Part shown: positions 1-5,259 of the stretch, in pieces
Layout of the letters: each line of letters opens with the position of its first letter
Position numbering within the stretch: position 1 is the stretch's first letter
DNA from: Oscillospiraceae bacterium
Lineage (GTDB): Bacteria > Bacillota > Clostridia > Oscillospirales > Ruminococcaceae
Direction: 5' to 3'
Assembly (NCBI GenBank): GCA_030527085.1
Contig: JAUNBN010000046.1
Coordinates: 1-8,562, forward strand
Length of the DNA stretch: 8,562 nucleotides
The notes under the pieces: generated by a model
The model's input: the letters and a program-made list of their open reading frames with translations, nothing else
Databases searched by the model: none
Told to the model about the DNA's origin: nothing
Position numbers and translations under genes: made by a program

Positions 1-33
1 TCTTTAATTTAAGCGCCTGTTCGCGCCATCTTC

Positions 34-48
34 GGCTCCTTTGGAGCC
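34..48. repeat. Small inverted repeat (6-bp stem, 3-nt loop)
   Basis: GGCTCC and GGAGCC are perfect complements around a TTT loop. Neither strand has a run of T after the stem, so it is a poor intrinsic terminator. On the minus strand it lies downstream of the sugar-binding protein gene and could protect the 3' end of that mRNA or sit in an intergenic leader of a next gene lying left of base 1. The rest of bases 1-60 shows no open gene; a plus-strand reading frame entering from the left could end at the TAA at 10-12. Confidence 0.4.
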
Positions 49-67
49 TCTTGCCTAACATAATAGT

Positions 68-108
68 GAAATTGCGTGCGCTTTGCAAGCGCACGCAATT
101 TCTTTTTT
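68..108 (+). terminator. Strong intrinsic terminator, best tail on the plus strand
   Basis: A perfect 16-bp stem (68-83 with 87-102) closes a TGC loop and is followed by six T at 103-108, the classic rho-independent form read on the plus strand. Read on the minus strand the stem follows the stop of the sugar-binding protein gene by 23 bases, but its tail (ACTATTA) is only weakly U-rich. It may serve both a plus-strand gene that ends left of the window and the minus-strand gene, or on the minus strand act only as a 3'-stabilising hairpin inside an operon, as is common between a highly expressed binding-protein gene and its ABC partners. Confidence 0.75.
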
Positions 109-125
109 CGGTTGTTTCAGCCGAA

Positions 126-1100
126 TTACACCGTTACCTTCTGGTAATCGACGACGTTCAGAGTCTCGTTGGTCTCGCCGTTCATGTACCTTATGGCACA
201 GTCAACAGCGACATGGGACTGGCCGACGTGGTCGTTGAGGACCGTGCCGGTCATCTGGCCGTTGGCGACCATCTCGACGCACTCGTCAAGAGCGTCAACG
301 CCGAGCAGATAAATGCCGTCCAGCTTGCCGTCAGCGTCAACCTTGCCCGCGGCAACGATGGCCTGATAGGCGCCCAGCGCCATGGCGTCGTTGTTGCAGA
401 AGATGACGTCGATGTTGTCAAACTGAGAGAGAGCGGTCGCGGCGAGCTCCTGGCCCTTGGTCTGGTCCCAGTCTCCGCGCTGCTCGAACAGGCACTCGAC
501 CTCGATGCCGGCGTCCGTGAGGGCCTTTATCGAATACTCGGTGCGATACTGGGCGTCAACGTTCTCGGGGTCGCCCATTATCATGACATAGCGAACTACG
601 CCGTCGCCGTCAGCGTCGCCCTGGTCGGGCAGCTCGGCAACTATCTCGCCCTGGAAGGTTCCGCTCTGGCGGGCGTCCGCGCCCACGTAGCAGATCTTAT
701 CCCAGGCAGCCATGTCCTCGGAGGAGGGCTCGCGGTTGATATAGACTACGGGGATGTCGGCGGCCTGCGCGCGCTCGGTTATCGTAGCGGCGGAGGAGGA
801 CTGGACGAGGTTTACGATAAGCACGTCAACGCCCTGGGCGATGAAGGTATCGACCTGATTGGTCTGCTCGGCCATGTCGTTCTTTCCGTCAACAATGGTG
901 ATTTCATAATCACCCAGCCCGCTCATGTAGCTCTCGAGCTCCTGACGATAGAGGGTCATGAAGTTGTCGTTGAACTGATAAATGCAAACGCCAACTTGCT
1001 TCGCGCCCTCGGCTTCGGTCTCAGTCGCCGCACCGCCGCCGCAGGCGACGAGCGTGAGAGCCAGCACGAGAGCGAGCACTACAGCAAAGATCTTTTTCAT
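126..1100 (-). CDS. mglB: Galactose/glucose-type ABC transporter substrate-binding lipoprotein
   Basis: A 324-residue periplasmic-binding-protein-like lipoprotein that would capture a hexose outside the membrane and deliver it to an ABC permease. Residues 1-20 form a lipoprotein signal peptide with lipobox LVAC and acylated Cys20. The rest resembles E. coli MglB from memory: NDNF at 44-47, Asn97, Trp211, NND at 236-238, GVDA at 267-270 and TVLND at 286-290 match sugar-contacting positions. Asp182 and Arg186 are kept, but the position of E. coli His152 is Asn180. The calcium loop DADGDG (162-167) is present, with Arg170 and Asp231 where E. coli has Gln142 and Glu205. The start is supported by an AAAGGGA site seven bases upstream. 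No ATPase or permease gene lies beside it in the window; they could lie left of base 1. Family assignment is firm, exact sugar is inferred. Confidence 0.88.
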   Translation of the reverse strand: MKKIFAVVLALVLALTLVACGGGAATETEAEGAKQVGVCIYQFNDNFMTLYRQELESYMSGLGDYEITIVDGKNDMAEQTNQVDTFIAQGVDVLIVNLVQSSSAATITERAQAADIPVVYINREPSSEDMAAWDKICYVGADARQSGTFQGEIVAELPDQGDADGDGVVRYVMIMGDPENVDAQYRTEYSIKALTDAGIEVECLFEQRGDWDQTKGQELAATALSQFDNIDVIFCNNDAMALGAYQAIVAAGKVDADGKLDGIYLLGVDALDECVEMVANGQMTGTVLNDHVGQSHVAVDCAIRYMNGETNETLNVVDYQKVTV

Positions 1101-1120
1101 ACCTTTTCCCTTTCATTCTT

Positions 1121-1183
1121 CAAGCGGCCTGAAAAGCCGCTTGTTTTGCCTTTTATTTGGCCGAGCCCCCTGAAGGGCACGGC
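1121..1183 (-). promoter_or_regulatory. Structured 5' leader of the sugar-binding protein gene (two stem-loops)
   Basis: Between the predicted minus-strand promoter and the ribosome binding site are two stem-loops. One has an 8-bp stem, 1121-1128 with 1136-1143, loop of seven. The other pairs GCCG and GCCC (1160-1168) with GGGC and CGGC (1175-1183), with one A-A mismatch. Neither is followed by a U-run on the minus strand. The first ends a few bases from the Shine-Dalgarno sequence, so an effect on mRNA stability or translation is possible. I do not recognise a known riboswitch. On the plus strand the first stem is followed by TTTT but there is no plus-strand gene before it. Confidence 0.4.
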
Positions 1184-1198
1184 GAAAGGCTTGATATA

Positions 1199-1226
1199 AT
1201 TTTATCGCATTTGAGTGGCAATTCAA
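1199..1226 (-). promoter_or_regulatory. Probable sigma-A promoter for the sugar-binding protein gene
   Basis: Read on the minus strand there is a -35 TTGAAT (complement of 1221-1226), a 16-base spacer and a -10 TAAAAT (complement of 1199-1204). This would give a leader of about 90 bases before the start at 1100. Flanking DNA is AT-rich, in contrast to the genes. No clear operator was identified. Confidence 0.55.
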
Positions 1227-1489
1227 CCTTTTGAAGCGATTTGTAATATTTTGTTACTGATTATCCTCCAAATTTGTTCGCGCATTTTGTATATTTTGCC
1301 AAGAAAAAGCCGAATAAGGCAGAAAGCAGCAATTTCGCGATGAAGCGCCTCTTGCGTCCTCGGCTTCAGAGACTGAGAAAAGACGCTAGACAGAGAACCC
1401 GAATGGAGTGTCTCGTTCGCGCCGCGTCTTCTATAGTAATCAAAACCCTCAGTTCAAAGATTTTTCAAGCTTTTGTCCCAACAATAGGC
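1227..1489. other. Non-coding stretch rich in inverted repeats; possible small RNA
   Basis: This part lies between the divergent sugar-binding protein and flavoprotein genes. The plus-strand frame of the flavoprotein stays open back to 1274, but codons there are AT-rich and unlike the gene, the frame has no ribosome binding site at its first ATG, and the family begins at the GSGPAG fold, so I treat it as untranslated. It holds several complementary pairs: AAGCCGA 1307-1313 with TCGGCTT 1360-1366, TGAAGC 1341-1346 with GCTTCA 1363-1368, and AAGACGC 1380-1386 with GCGTCTT 1424-1430, the last enclosing AGACA/TGTCT (1388-1392/1409-1413). A structured RNA is possible but no known family is recognised. 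Confidence 0.3.
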
Positions 1490-1495
1490 TATAAT
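1490..1495 (+). promoter_or_regulatory. Consensus -10 box upstream of the flavoprotein gene
   Basis: A perfect TATAAT lies 79 bases before the start at 1574. No good -35 is found at the normal distance (AAGCTT at 1467-1472 for a 17-base spacer). A short palindrome TTGT-CCCA-ACAA sits at 1473-1484, just upstream of the -10. A weak -35 would be compatible with activation by a regulator, for instance the Crp/Fnr protein encoded downstream, but I found no clear FNR- or CRP-type box. Confidence 0.45.
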
Positions 1496-1512
1496 ATAAA
1501 AATAACCCCGCT

Positions 1513-1542
1513 CCCGCGCCAAAGGCGACGCGCCTTTGCGGG
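1513..1542 (+). promoter_or_regulatory. Leader hairpin before the flavoprotein gene
   Basis: In the predicted untranslated leader, CAAAGGCG (1520-1527) pairs with CGCCTTTG (1531-1538) around an ACG loop, and the lower arm CCCG (1513-1516) can pair with CGGG (1539-1542) with three bases bulged at 1517-1519. It is not followed by T on the plus strand, so it is not a plus-strand terminator. On the minus strand it is followed by a T-rich run, so it could also stop transcription coming from antisense. Confidence 0.4.
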
Positions 1543-1573
1543 ACATAAAACACTAGTACAAAGGCGGTCTGGC

Positions 1574-2449
1574 ATGAAGGATATAATTATTATCGGCTCC
1601 GGCCCGGCGGGGGTCTCCGCCGCGCTTTACGCTCTGCGCGCCGGTCTCTCGGCGATCATCGTCGCCAAGGGCATGGGCGCGCTCTCCCGCGCCGAGAAAA
1701 TCGAAAACTACTACGGCCTTGAAGAGCCCCTCTCCGGAGCGGAGCTCCACGAGCGCGGACTCAAGCAGGCGCGCGCGCTGGGCGCGGAATACTTAGAGGA
1801 CGAGGTGGTCGCCGCCGAGAGCGACGGCGAGAGCTTCACGCTCAAAACCGCCGCCGGCCTTGAACTCTCCTGCCGCGCGCTGATAGCCGCGACGGGCACG
1901 GCGCGCGTTGCACCGAAGCTGGAAGGCCTCGAGCGCCTCGAGGGGCGCGGGGTAAGCTACTGCGCGGTCTGCGACGGCTTTTTCTACCGCGGCAAGCCGG
2001 TCTGCGTTCTGGGCTCGGGCGAGTTCGCGGCGCACGAGGCGGCGGTGCTGCTGCCTCTGGCCTCCTCTCTCACCATCCTCACAAACGGCGAGGAGCCCGC
2101 CTTTACCGCGCCCGAGGGCGTATCTGTGGACAAAAGGCCGCTTGCGGCGCTCGAGGGAGAGGACAAGCTTGAGTTCGTCCGCTTTAAGGACGGCTCGAGC
2201 CTTGAAGCCGCCGGACTTTTCATCGCGCTGGGCACGGCGGACAGCGGCGCTATGGCGCGCACTCTGGGCGCGGCGGTCGAAAGCGGCAGGATAGCCGTCG
2301 ATGAAAGCATGGCCTCAACCCTGCCCGGCTTTTACGCCGCGGGGGACTGCACGGGCGGCCTGCTTCAGGTGGCGAAGGCCGTATATGAGGGCGCGCTCGC
2401 GGGCGGAGCCGCCGCTAAATATGTGCGCTCGCTCAAGGCGGGCCGCTAA
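1574..2449 (+). CDS. Thioredoxin-reductase-like FAD-dependent oxidoreductase with altered NAD(P)H site
   Basis: A 291-residue flavoprotein of the low-molecular-weight thioredoxin reductase family, cytoplasmic, expected to transfer electrons through FAD to a redox-active cysteine pair. Visible parts: FAD-binding GSGPAG at 8-13, ATG at 106-108, CAVCD with the redox pair Cys130/Cys133 and Asp134, a second nucleotide-fold motif GSGEFA at 147-152, and the C-terminal FAD motif AAGDC at 255-259. The HRRxxFR segment that binds the NADPH phosphate in classical TrxB is missing; LTNGEEP stands there (169-175). The protein is also shorter than typical TrxB (about 310-320). The donor could therefore be NADH, ferredoxin (as in clostridial ferredoxin-dependent flavin thioredoxin reductases) or another partner. 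Start chosen at the ATG preceded by AAGGCGG six bases away. No thioredoxin gene is adjacent. A Crp/Fnr regulator follows. Confidence 0.85.
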   Translation: MKDIIIIGSGPAGVSAALYALRAGLSAIIVAKGMGALSRAEKIENYYGLEEPLSGAELHERGLKQARALGAEYLEDEVVAAESDGESFTLKTAAGLELSCRALIAATGTARVAPKLEGLERLEGRGVSYCAVCDGFFYRGKPVCVLGSGEFAAHEAAVLLPLASSLTILTNGEEPAFTAPEGVSVDKRPLAALEGEDKLEFVRFKDGSSLEAAGLFIALGTADSGAMARTLGAAVESGRIAVDESMASTLPGFYAAGDCTGGLLQVAKAVYEGALAGGAAAKYVRSLKAGR

Positions 2450-2505
2450 TAACACAGCGCGTGACAGGGGCGCTGCCCGGTAAGTCCCCGGCCTTTTGTA
2501 AAAAG

Positions 2506-2538
2506 CTGTATCCCCCCGCCGAAGGCGGGGGGATACAG
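2506..2538. repeat. Perfect 15-bp hairpin between flavoprotein and regulator genes
   Basis: Bases 2506-2520 and 2524-2538 are exact complements around a GAA loop, with a six-C/six-G core, so the stem is very stable. On the plus strand the tail is TGAAAACG, without a U-run, and the Shine-Dalgarno of the regulator gene lies 16 bases further. On the minus strand the stem is followed by CTTTTTAC, a terminator-like tail. Likely roles are partial termination or mRNA processing between the two plus-strand genes, or a stop for antisense transcription. A GTG at 2538 that would extend the regulator lies within the stem. Confidence 0.7.
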
Positions 2539-2564
2539 TGAAAACGCAAAAACGAGGTAATATG

Positions 2565-3245
2565 ATGGATAAAGACACAAACTTAAGAAGCGCCGCCGAG
2601 GCTCTCTACCCCGAATGGGAGCGGCTCAGCGAGGCGCAGCAAGACGCGCTGCTGCTGGGTGCGCGGCGCGTAAAATACAAAAAGGGCGAGTGCGTACACC
2701 GCGGCTCGCTGGACTGCATAGGCGTGCTGCTTATAGAAAAGGGCGGTCTGAGGGTCTATATGCTCTCGGACGAGGGCAAGGAGATAACGCTCTACCGCCT
2801 CGCCGAGGGGGATATGTGCATACTCTCCGCCTCCTGCGTTATAACCACGATAACCTTCGACGTACATATAGACGCCGAGAGCGAGCTCGAGGCCATTCTG
2901 CTCACGCCCGACGCCTATGCCGAGGTCTGTGACGAAAATATCTACGCCGAATGCCTCTCTTATAAGATACTGAGCGACCGCTTCTCGGACGTCATGTGGG
3001 CCATGCAGCAGATACTTTTTATGAGCTTTGACCGCCGCCTCGCGGTCTTCCTCTGGGACGAAATAGCCAAGAGCGGAGAGGACACGGTGAGCTTTACTCA
3101 CGAGCAGATAGCGAAGTATACCGGCAGCGCGCGCGAGGTTGTTACGCGAATGCTTAATTATTTCAGTTCCGAGGGCATAGTCGAGCTCATGCGCGGCGGC
3201 GTAAAAATCATCGACCGCGAGAAGCTGAAAGCCCTTACCAGATAG
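2565..3245 (+). CDS. Crp/Fnr family transcriptional regulator
   Basis: A 226-residue DNA-binding regulator. The N-terminal part (about 15-140) is a cyclic-nucleotide-binding-type beta barrel, with GDMCILSASC at 82-91, a form typical of clostridial members. The C-terminal part (about 145-215) has the Crp-type winged helix: FTHEQIAKYTG at 167-177 and a recognition helix REVVTR at 180-185, whose Glu-x-x-Thr-Arg spacing resembles FNR. Six cysteines exist (43, 51, 85, 91, 122, 130), but not the N-terminal four-cysteine arrangement of E. coli FNR, so an FNR-style cluster is not supported; thiol or other redox sensing is possible. Start at 2565 gives seven bases from GAGG (2554-2557); ATG 2562 is closer to it and GTG 2538 lies in a hairpin. 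It probably controls the preceding flavoprotein gene, itself, or both. Signal unknown. Confidence 0.88.
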   Translation: MDKDTNLRSAAEALYPEWERLSEAQQDALLLGARRVKYKKGECVHRGSLDCIGVLLIEKGGLRVYMLSDEGKEITLYRLAEGDMCILSASCVITTITFDVHIDAESELEAILLTPDAYAEVCDENIYAECLSYKILSDRFSDVMWAMQQILFMSFDRRLAVFLWDEIAKSGEDTVSFTHEQIAKYTGSAREVVTRMLNYFSSEGIVELMRGGVKIIDREKLKALTR

Positions 3246-3262
3246 ACGGCTCGCCCCCTTAA

Positions 3263-3298
3263 GTGAGACGCGCTCGGTTTACTTCAGTCTCGCGTTTT
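3263..3298 (+). terminator. Possible weak terminator between convergent genes
   Basis: GAGAC (3265-3269) pairs with GTCTC (3287-3291), extended by a G-U and a G-C pair, with a 17-base loop and TTTT at 3295-3298. The stem is short and the loop large, so this is a weak call. It lies in the 51 bases between the regulator (plus) and the ABC ATPase gene (minus), where termination for both is expected. Confidence 0.3.
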
Positions 3299-4103
3299 AA
3301 ACGTCGGCGTCGTTGTAGCGGTTCTCGTAGAAATCGAAGGCCTCCTTTACGCTGCCCTGCATCAAAAGCCTGCCCTTTTTGAGCACTACCGCGCGGTTGC
3401 AGAGCATTTCGACCTGCTCCCTATTGTGACTGACGAACAGTATCGTATGCTTGCCGTCCTTCGCCATGCCGAGCATTCGATTCATGCACTTTTCCCGGAA
3501 TTTCGCGTCGCCTACCGCGAGAACCTCGTCCATTATCATTATCTCGCTGTCGAAATGCGAGGTCACGGAGAAGGCCAGCTTTACATACATGCCGCTCGAA
3601 TACCTCTTTACGGGCGTGTCGATAAAGTCCGCCACCTCGGAAAACTCTATTATTTCATCCAGCCTTTCGTCTATCTGCCGTTCGGTAAGCCCCAGAATAG
3701 TGCCGTTGAGGTAGATGTTTTCGCGGCCCGTCATCTCGGGATTGAAGCCCGTGCCGACCTCGAGCATACTGGTGATGCGGCCCCTGTAGGCGATGCTGCC
3801 CGCCGTTGGCGCGGTTATGCGGCAGATGAGCTTTAAAAGCGTGCTCTTGCCCGCGCCGTTTGAGCCGATAATACCCAGCCTGTCGCCCTCGTTTACGGAG
3901 AGATCTATGCCCTGCAGAGCCCAGAACTCCTCGTTTTGCAGCTTGGGTACTCCGATTTTCAGGTTCGGCTCCTCGAGTCCGCGCTTGCGCGCCAGCCAGT
4001 TTTCAAGCGACTCCAGCAGGGTGGAGGCCCCAAACTGCCCCGTCCGGTATTTTTTGTACAAACCCTCAATTTTTATGGCTTCGCTCTCGTTTAACACGCT
4101 CAT
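3297..4103 (-). CDS. ABC transporter ATPase for surface polysaccharide or teichoic-acid-type polymer export
   Basis: A 268-residue cytoplasmic ATPase that would power export of a lipid-linked polymer through the membrane partner encoded just upstream on the same strand. It has Walker A GSNGAGKST (80-88), the signature YSSGM (168-172) in place of LSGGQ, Walker B with MDE at 191-193, and the switch His226. The YSSGM signature and the insertion of about 35 residues before FWALQGIDL (60-68) are typical of the Wzt/RfbB/TagH/KpsT group. It ends soon after the ATPase domain, so it lacks the C-terminal carbohydrate-binding domain of long Wzt proteins and the extension of TagH. The start has GGAGG four bases upstream. 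The gap to the permease gene is only 12 bases, a clear operon. No glycosyltransferases are in the window, so the polymer is unknown. Confidence 0.9.
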   Translation of the reverse strand: MSVLNESEAIKIEGLYKKYRTGQFGASTLLESLENWLARKRGLEEPNLKIGVPKLQNEEFWALQGIDLSVNEGDRLGIIGSNGAGKSTLLKLICRITAPTAGSIAYRGRITSMLEVGTGFNPEMTGRENIYLNGTILGLTERQIDERLDEIIEFSEVADFIDTPVKRYSSGMYVKLAFSVTSHFDSEIMIMDEVLAVGDAKFREKCMNRMLGMAKDGKHTILFVSHNREQVEMLCNRAVVLKKGRLLMQGSVKEAFDFYENRYNDADV

Positions 4104-4115
4104 ACCGCCTCCGGC

Positions 4116-4958
4116 TCAAATAACGTCTATAAAGGTCTTCTCGGTTTTGCGGAACATCCTGAGGCTCAAATAGAGCAGGGCGAGGGTAACAACCCAGGAG
4201 AGCGCCCACCAGCCGCCGAGGAAACGTCCGGCGCCTATCATAAAATACCTGAAGTTTTCGATAATCGGCGTCATGGGGTTAACGAGCAGCAGCCTGTACA
4301 TCCAGCCGCCGGTATCGGCAAGAGGGTAGACGATGGGCGTGGCATACATCCAAAGTTGAGTCAGAAAAGTGACGGCCAGTAGAAGGTCCTTGTATTTTGT
4401 GGCGAGTGAGGAGATGATGATTCCTGCGCTGGAGCCCAGACATGCGCTTTGCAGAGCTAAGAGTGGAACGAGTAGCATCGTAGACTTAAAAGAGACCTCT
4501 CCGCTCAAAGCGTAAAAAGCCTGAAAAAGAAGAATGAAGCCGAATACGACGATAAAGTTGAATATGCAGGTCAGCGCCTGCGAGATGGGGACTGTGAGGC
4601 GCGGATAGTAAACCTTGCCATAGGTGCTCTGGTTGTCTCGGAAGGTGCCTGCGCAGAGATTGAGCGAGGAGGAAAAGAGGTTCCACATGCCCGTGCCCAT
4701 AAGGTAGAAGAGCATATGCGGCACGCCACCCGTGGAGATCTTAGCAAAGCCTCCGAACACAAAGGTAAAAACAACGCTGGTCATCAGGGGATTTACTATT
4801 ATCCAAAGGGGGCCGAAGACCGTCTGACGGTACTGCACCTTTATATTGCGCTTGAAGAGCAGCTTTATAAGGTCTCGGTAGCGCCAGACCTCCTTGAGGT
4901 CCACGCTCTTTGAGAATATATCGGGTGTTATTAGAGTTATGTTTGTATTTCTGTCCAT
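4116..4958 (-). CDS. ABC-2 type membrane protein for polysaccharide or teichoic-acid export
   Basis: A 280-residue integral membrane protein, the channel partner of the ATPase that follows 12 bases downstream. The N-terminal cytoplasmic part holds WRYRDL (25-30) and KRNIKVQYRQTVFGPLW (36-52), the hallmark of Wzm/TagG/KpsM-type permeases. About six hydrophobic segments follow (near 51-70, 80-97, 127-148, 158-178, 190-211, 248-266), with NPMTPIIENFRY at 217-228, also characteristic. The reading frame is open for 124 codons further upstream, but that part is basic, cysteine-rich and unlike the family, and would run over the predicted promoter; I chose the ATG at 4958, giving the usual N-terminus. 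Its ribosome binding site (GGGCGGG, about ten bases away) is modest. Confidence in family is high, in start moderate. Confidence 0.88.
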   Translation of the reverse strand: MDRNTNITLITPDIFSKSVDLKEVWRYRDLIKLLFKRNIKVQYRQTVFGPLWIIVNPLMTSVVFTFVFGGFAKISTGGVPHMLFYLMGTGMWNLFSSSLNLCAGTFRDNQSTYGKVYYPRLTVPISQALTCIFNFIVVFGFILLFQAFYALSGEVSFKSTMLLVPLLALQSACLGSSAGIIISSLATKYKDLLLAVTFLTQLWMYATPIVYPLADTGGWMYRLLLVNPMTPIIENFRYFMIGAGRFLGGWWALSWVVTLALLYLSLRMFRKTEKTFIDVI

Positions 4959-4985
4959 ACTGGTAATCCCGCCCTGTGATTTAAG

Positions 4986-5059
4986 CTGAAGAAGGGAATG
5001 TCCCAAAAGCGGTGAAAAGGCAGCCCAAAAGCGTGCAATCGGGGCGCTCCCCTGAAGAA
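4986..5059. repeat. Nested direct repeats in the exporter leader
   Basis: CCCAAAAGCG occurs at 5002-5011 and 5024-5033, 22 bases apart (about two DNA turns, same face). Outside it CTGAAGAA occurs at 4986-4993 and 5052-5059. A small stem GGGG-CGCT-CCCC lies at 5041-5052. All fall between the predicted minus-strand promoter and the exporter permease start, so they are in its 5' leader and could be an operator or an RNA element. No known motif is recognised; chance is possible for the 8-mer. Confidence 0.45.
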
Positions 5060-5066
5060 AACCGCC

Positions 5067-5094
5067 TTTGTTCTTTTTGCGGCTTCGATATAAT
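5067..5094 (+). promoter_or_regulatory. Possible plus-strand promoter sharing the symmetric -10
   Basis: TATAAT at 5089-5094 on the plus strand with TTTGTT at 5067-5072, spacer of 16. It overlaps the minus-strand -10 one base away because GATATAATATC (5087-5097) is a palindrome. It would give a leader of about 160 bases for the nitroreductase gene. The extended -10 closer to that gene may be the real plus-strand promoter. Confidence 0.3.
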
Positions 5095-5118
5095 ATCACA
5101 ATTAAAAGGGCGCGGCAA
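5090..5118 (-). promoter_or_regulatory. Probable promoter of the polymer exporter operon
   Basis: Read on the minus strand: -35 TTGCCG (complement of 5113-5118), 17-base spacer, and -10 TATTAT (complement of 5090-5095) preceded by TGA, an extended -10. It would give a leader of about 125 bases before the permease start at 4958. Confidence 0.55.
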
Positions 5119-5204
5119 GTTGACTCGAGCTTGGGAAGCGGAGCGCAAATTCCGCACGAACGGGACACCCCCTGAGTTTGGAGAGTGTATTTTCCCCTGC
5201 TTTG

Positions 5205-5213
5205 TGGTAGAAT
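5205..5213 (+). promoter_or_regulatory. Extended -10 promoter for the nitroreductase gene
   Basis: TGGTAGAAT is a good extended -10 (TG, one base, TAGAAT at 5208-5213), placed about 47 bases before the start at 5260. The -35 region at 17 bases (GTGTAT, 5185-5190) is poor, which extended -10 promoters tolerate. Transcription probably continues into the potassium uptake genes. Confidence 0.5.
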
Positions 5214-5259
5214 GTCGCTGAACGGCATACAAATCAAGGGAGTAAGGGGTGGGCTTGAA

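Noticed and set aside
20..37. Six-codon minus-strand mini-gene starting at 37 after an AAAGGAG site
   Set aside because: The spacing is good, but the ORF (ATG to TAA, ending at 11-13 area) is too short to support and the AGGAG belongs to the stem at 34-48.
51..1199. Long open frame on the plus strand opposite the sugar-binding protein gene
   Set aside because: It mirrors the minus-strand gene codon for codon in a GC-rich region, has no ribosome binding site or recognisable domain, and starts before the strong terminator at 68-108.
1440..1500. FNR or CRP operator upstream of the flavoprotein gene
   Set aside because: I found no TTGAT-N4-ATCAA or TGTGA-N6-TCACA pair; only a short TTGT-N4-ACAA palindrome, too short to name.
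1274..1573. N-terminal extension of the flavoprotein by 100 residues
   Set aside because: Composition is unlike the gene, no family member is expected to have it, it would run across the TATAAT and leader hairpin, and the ATG at 1574 has a proper ribosome binding site.
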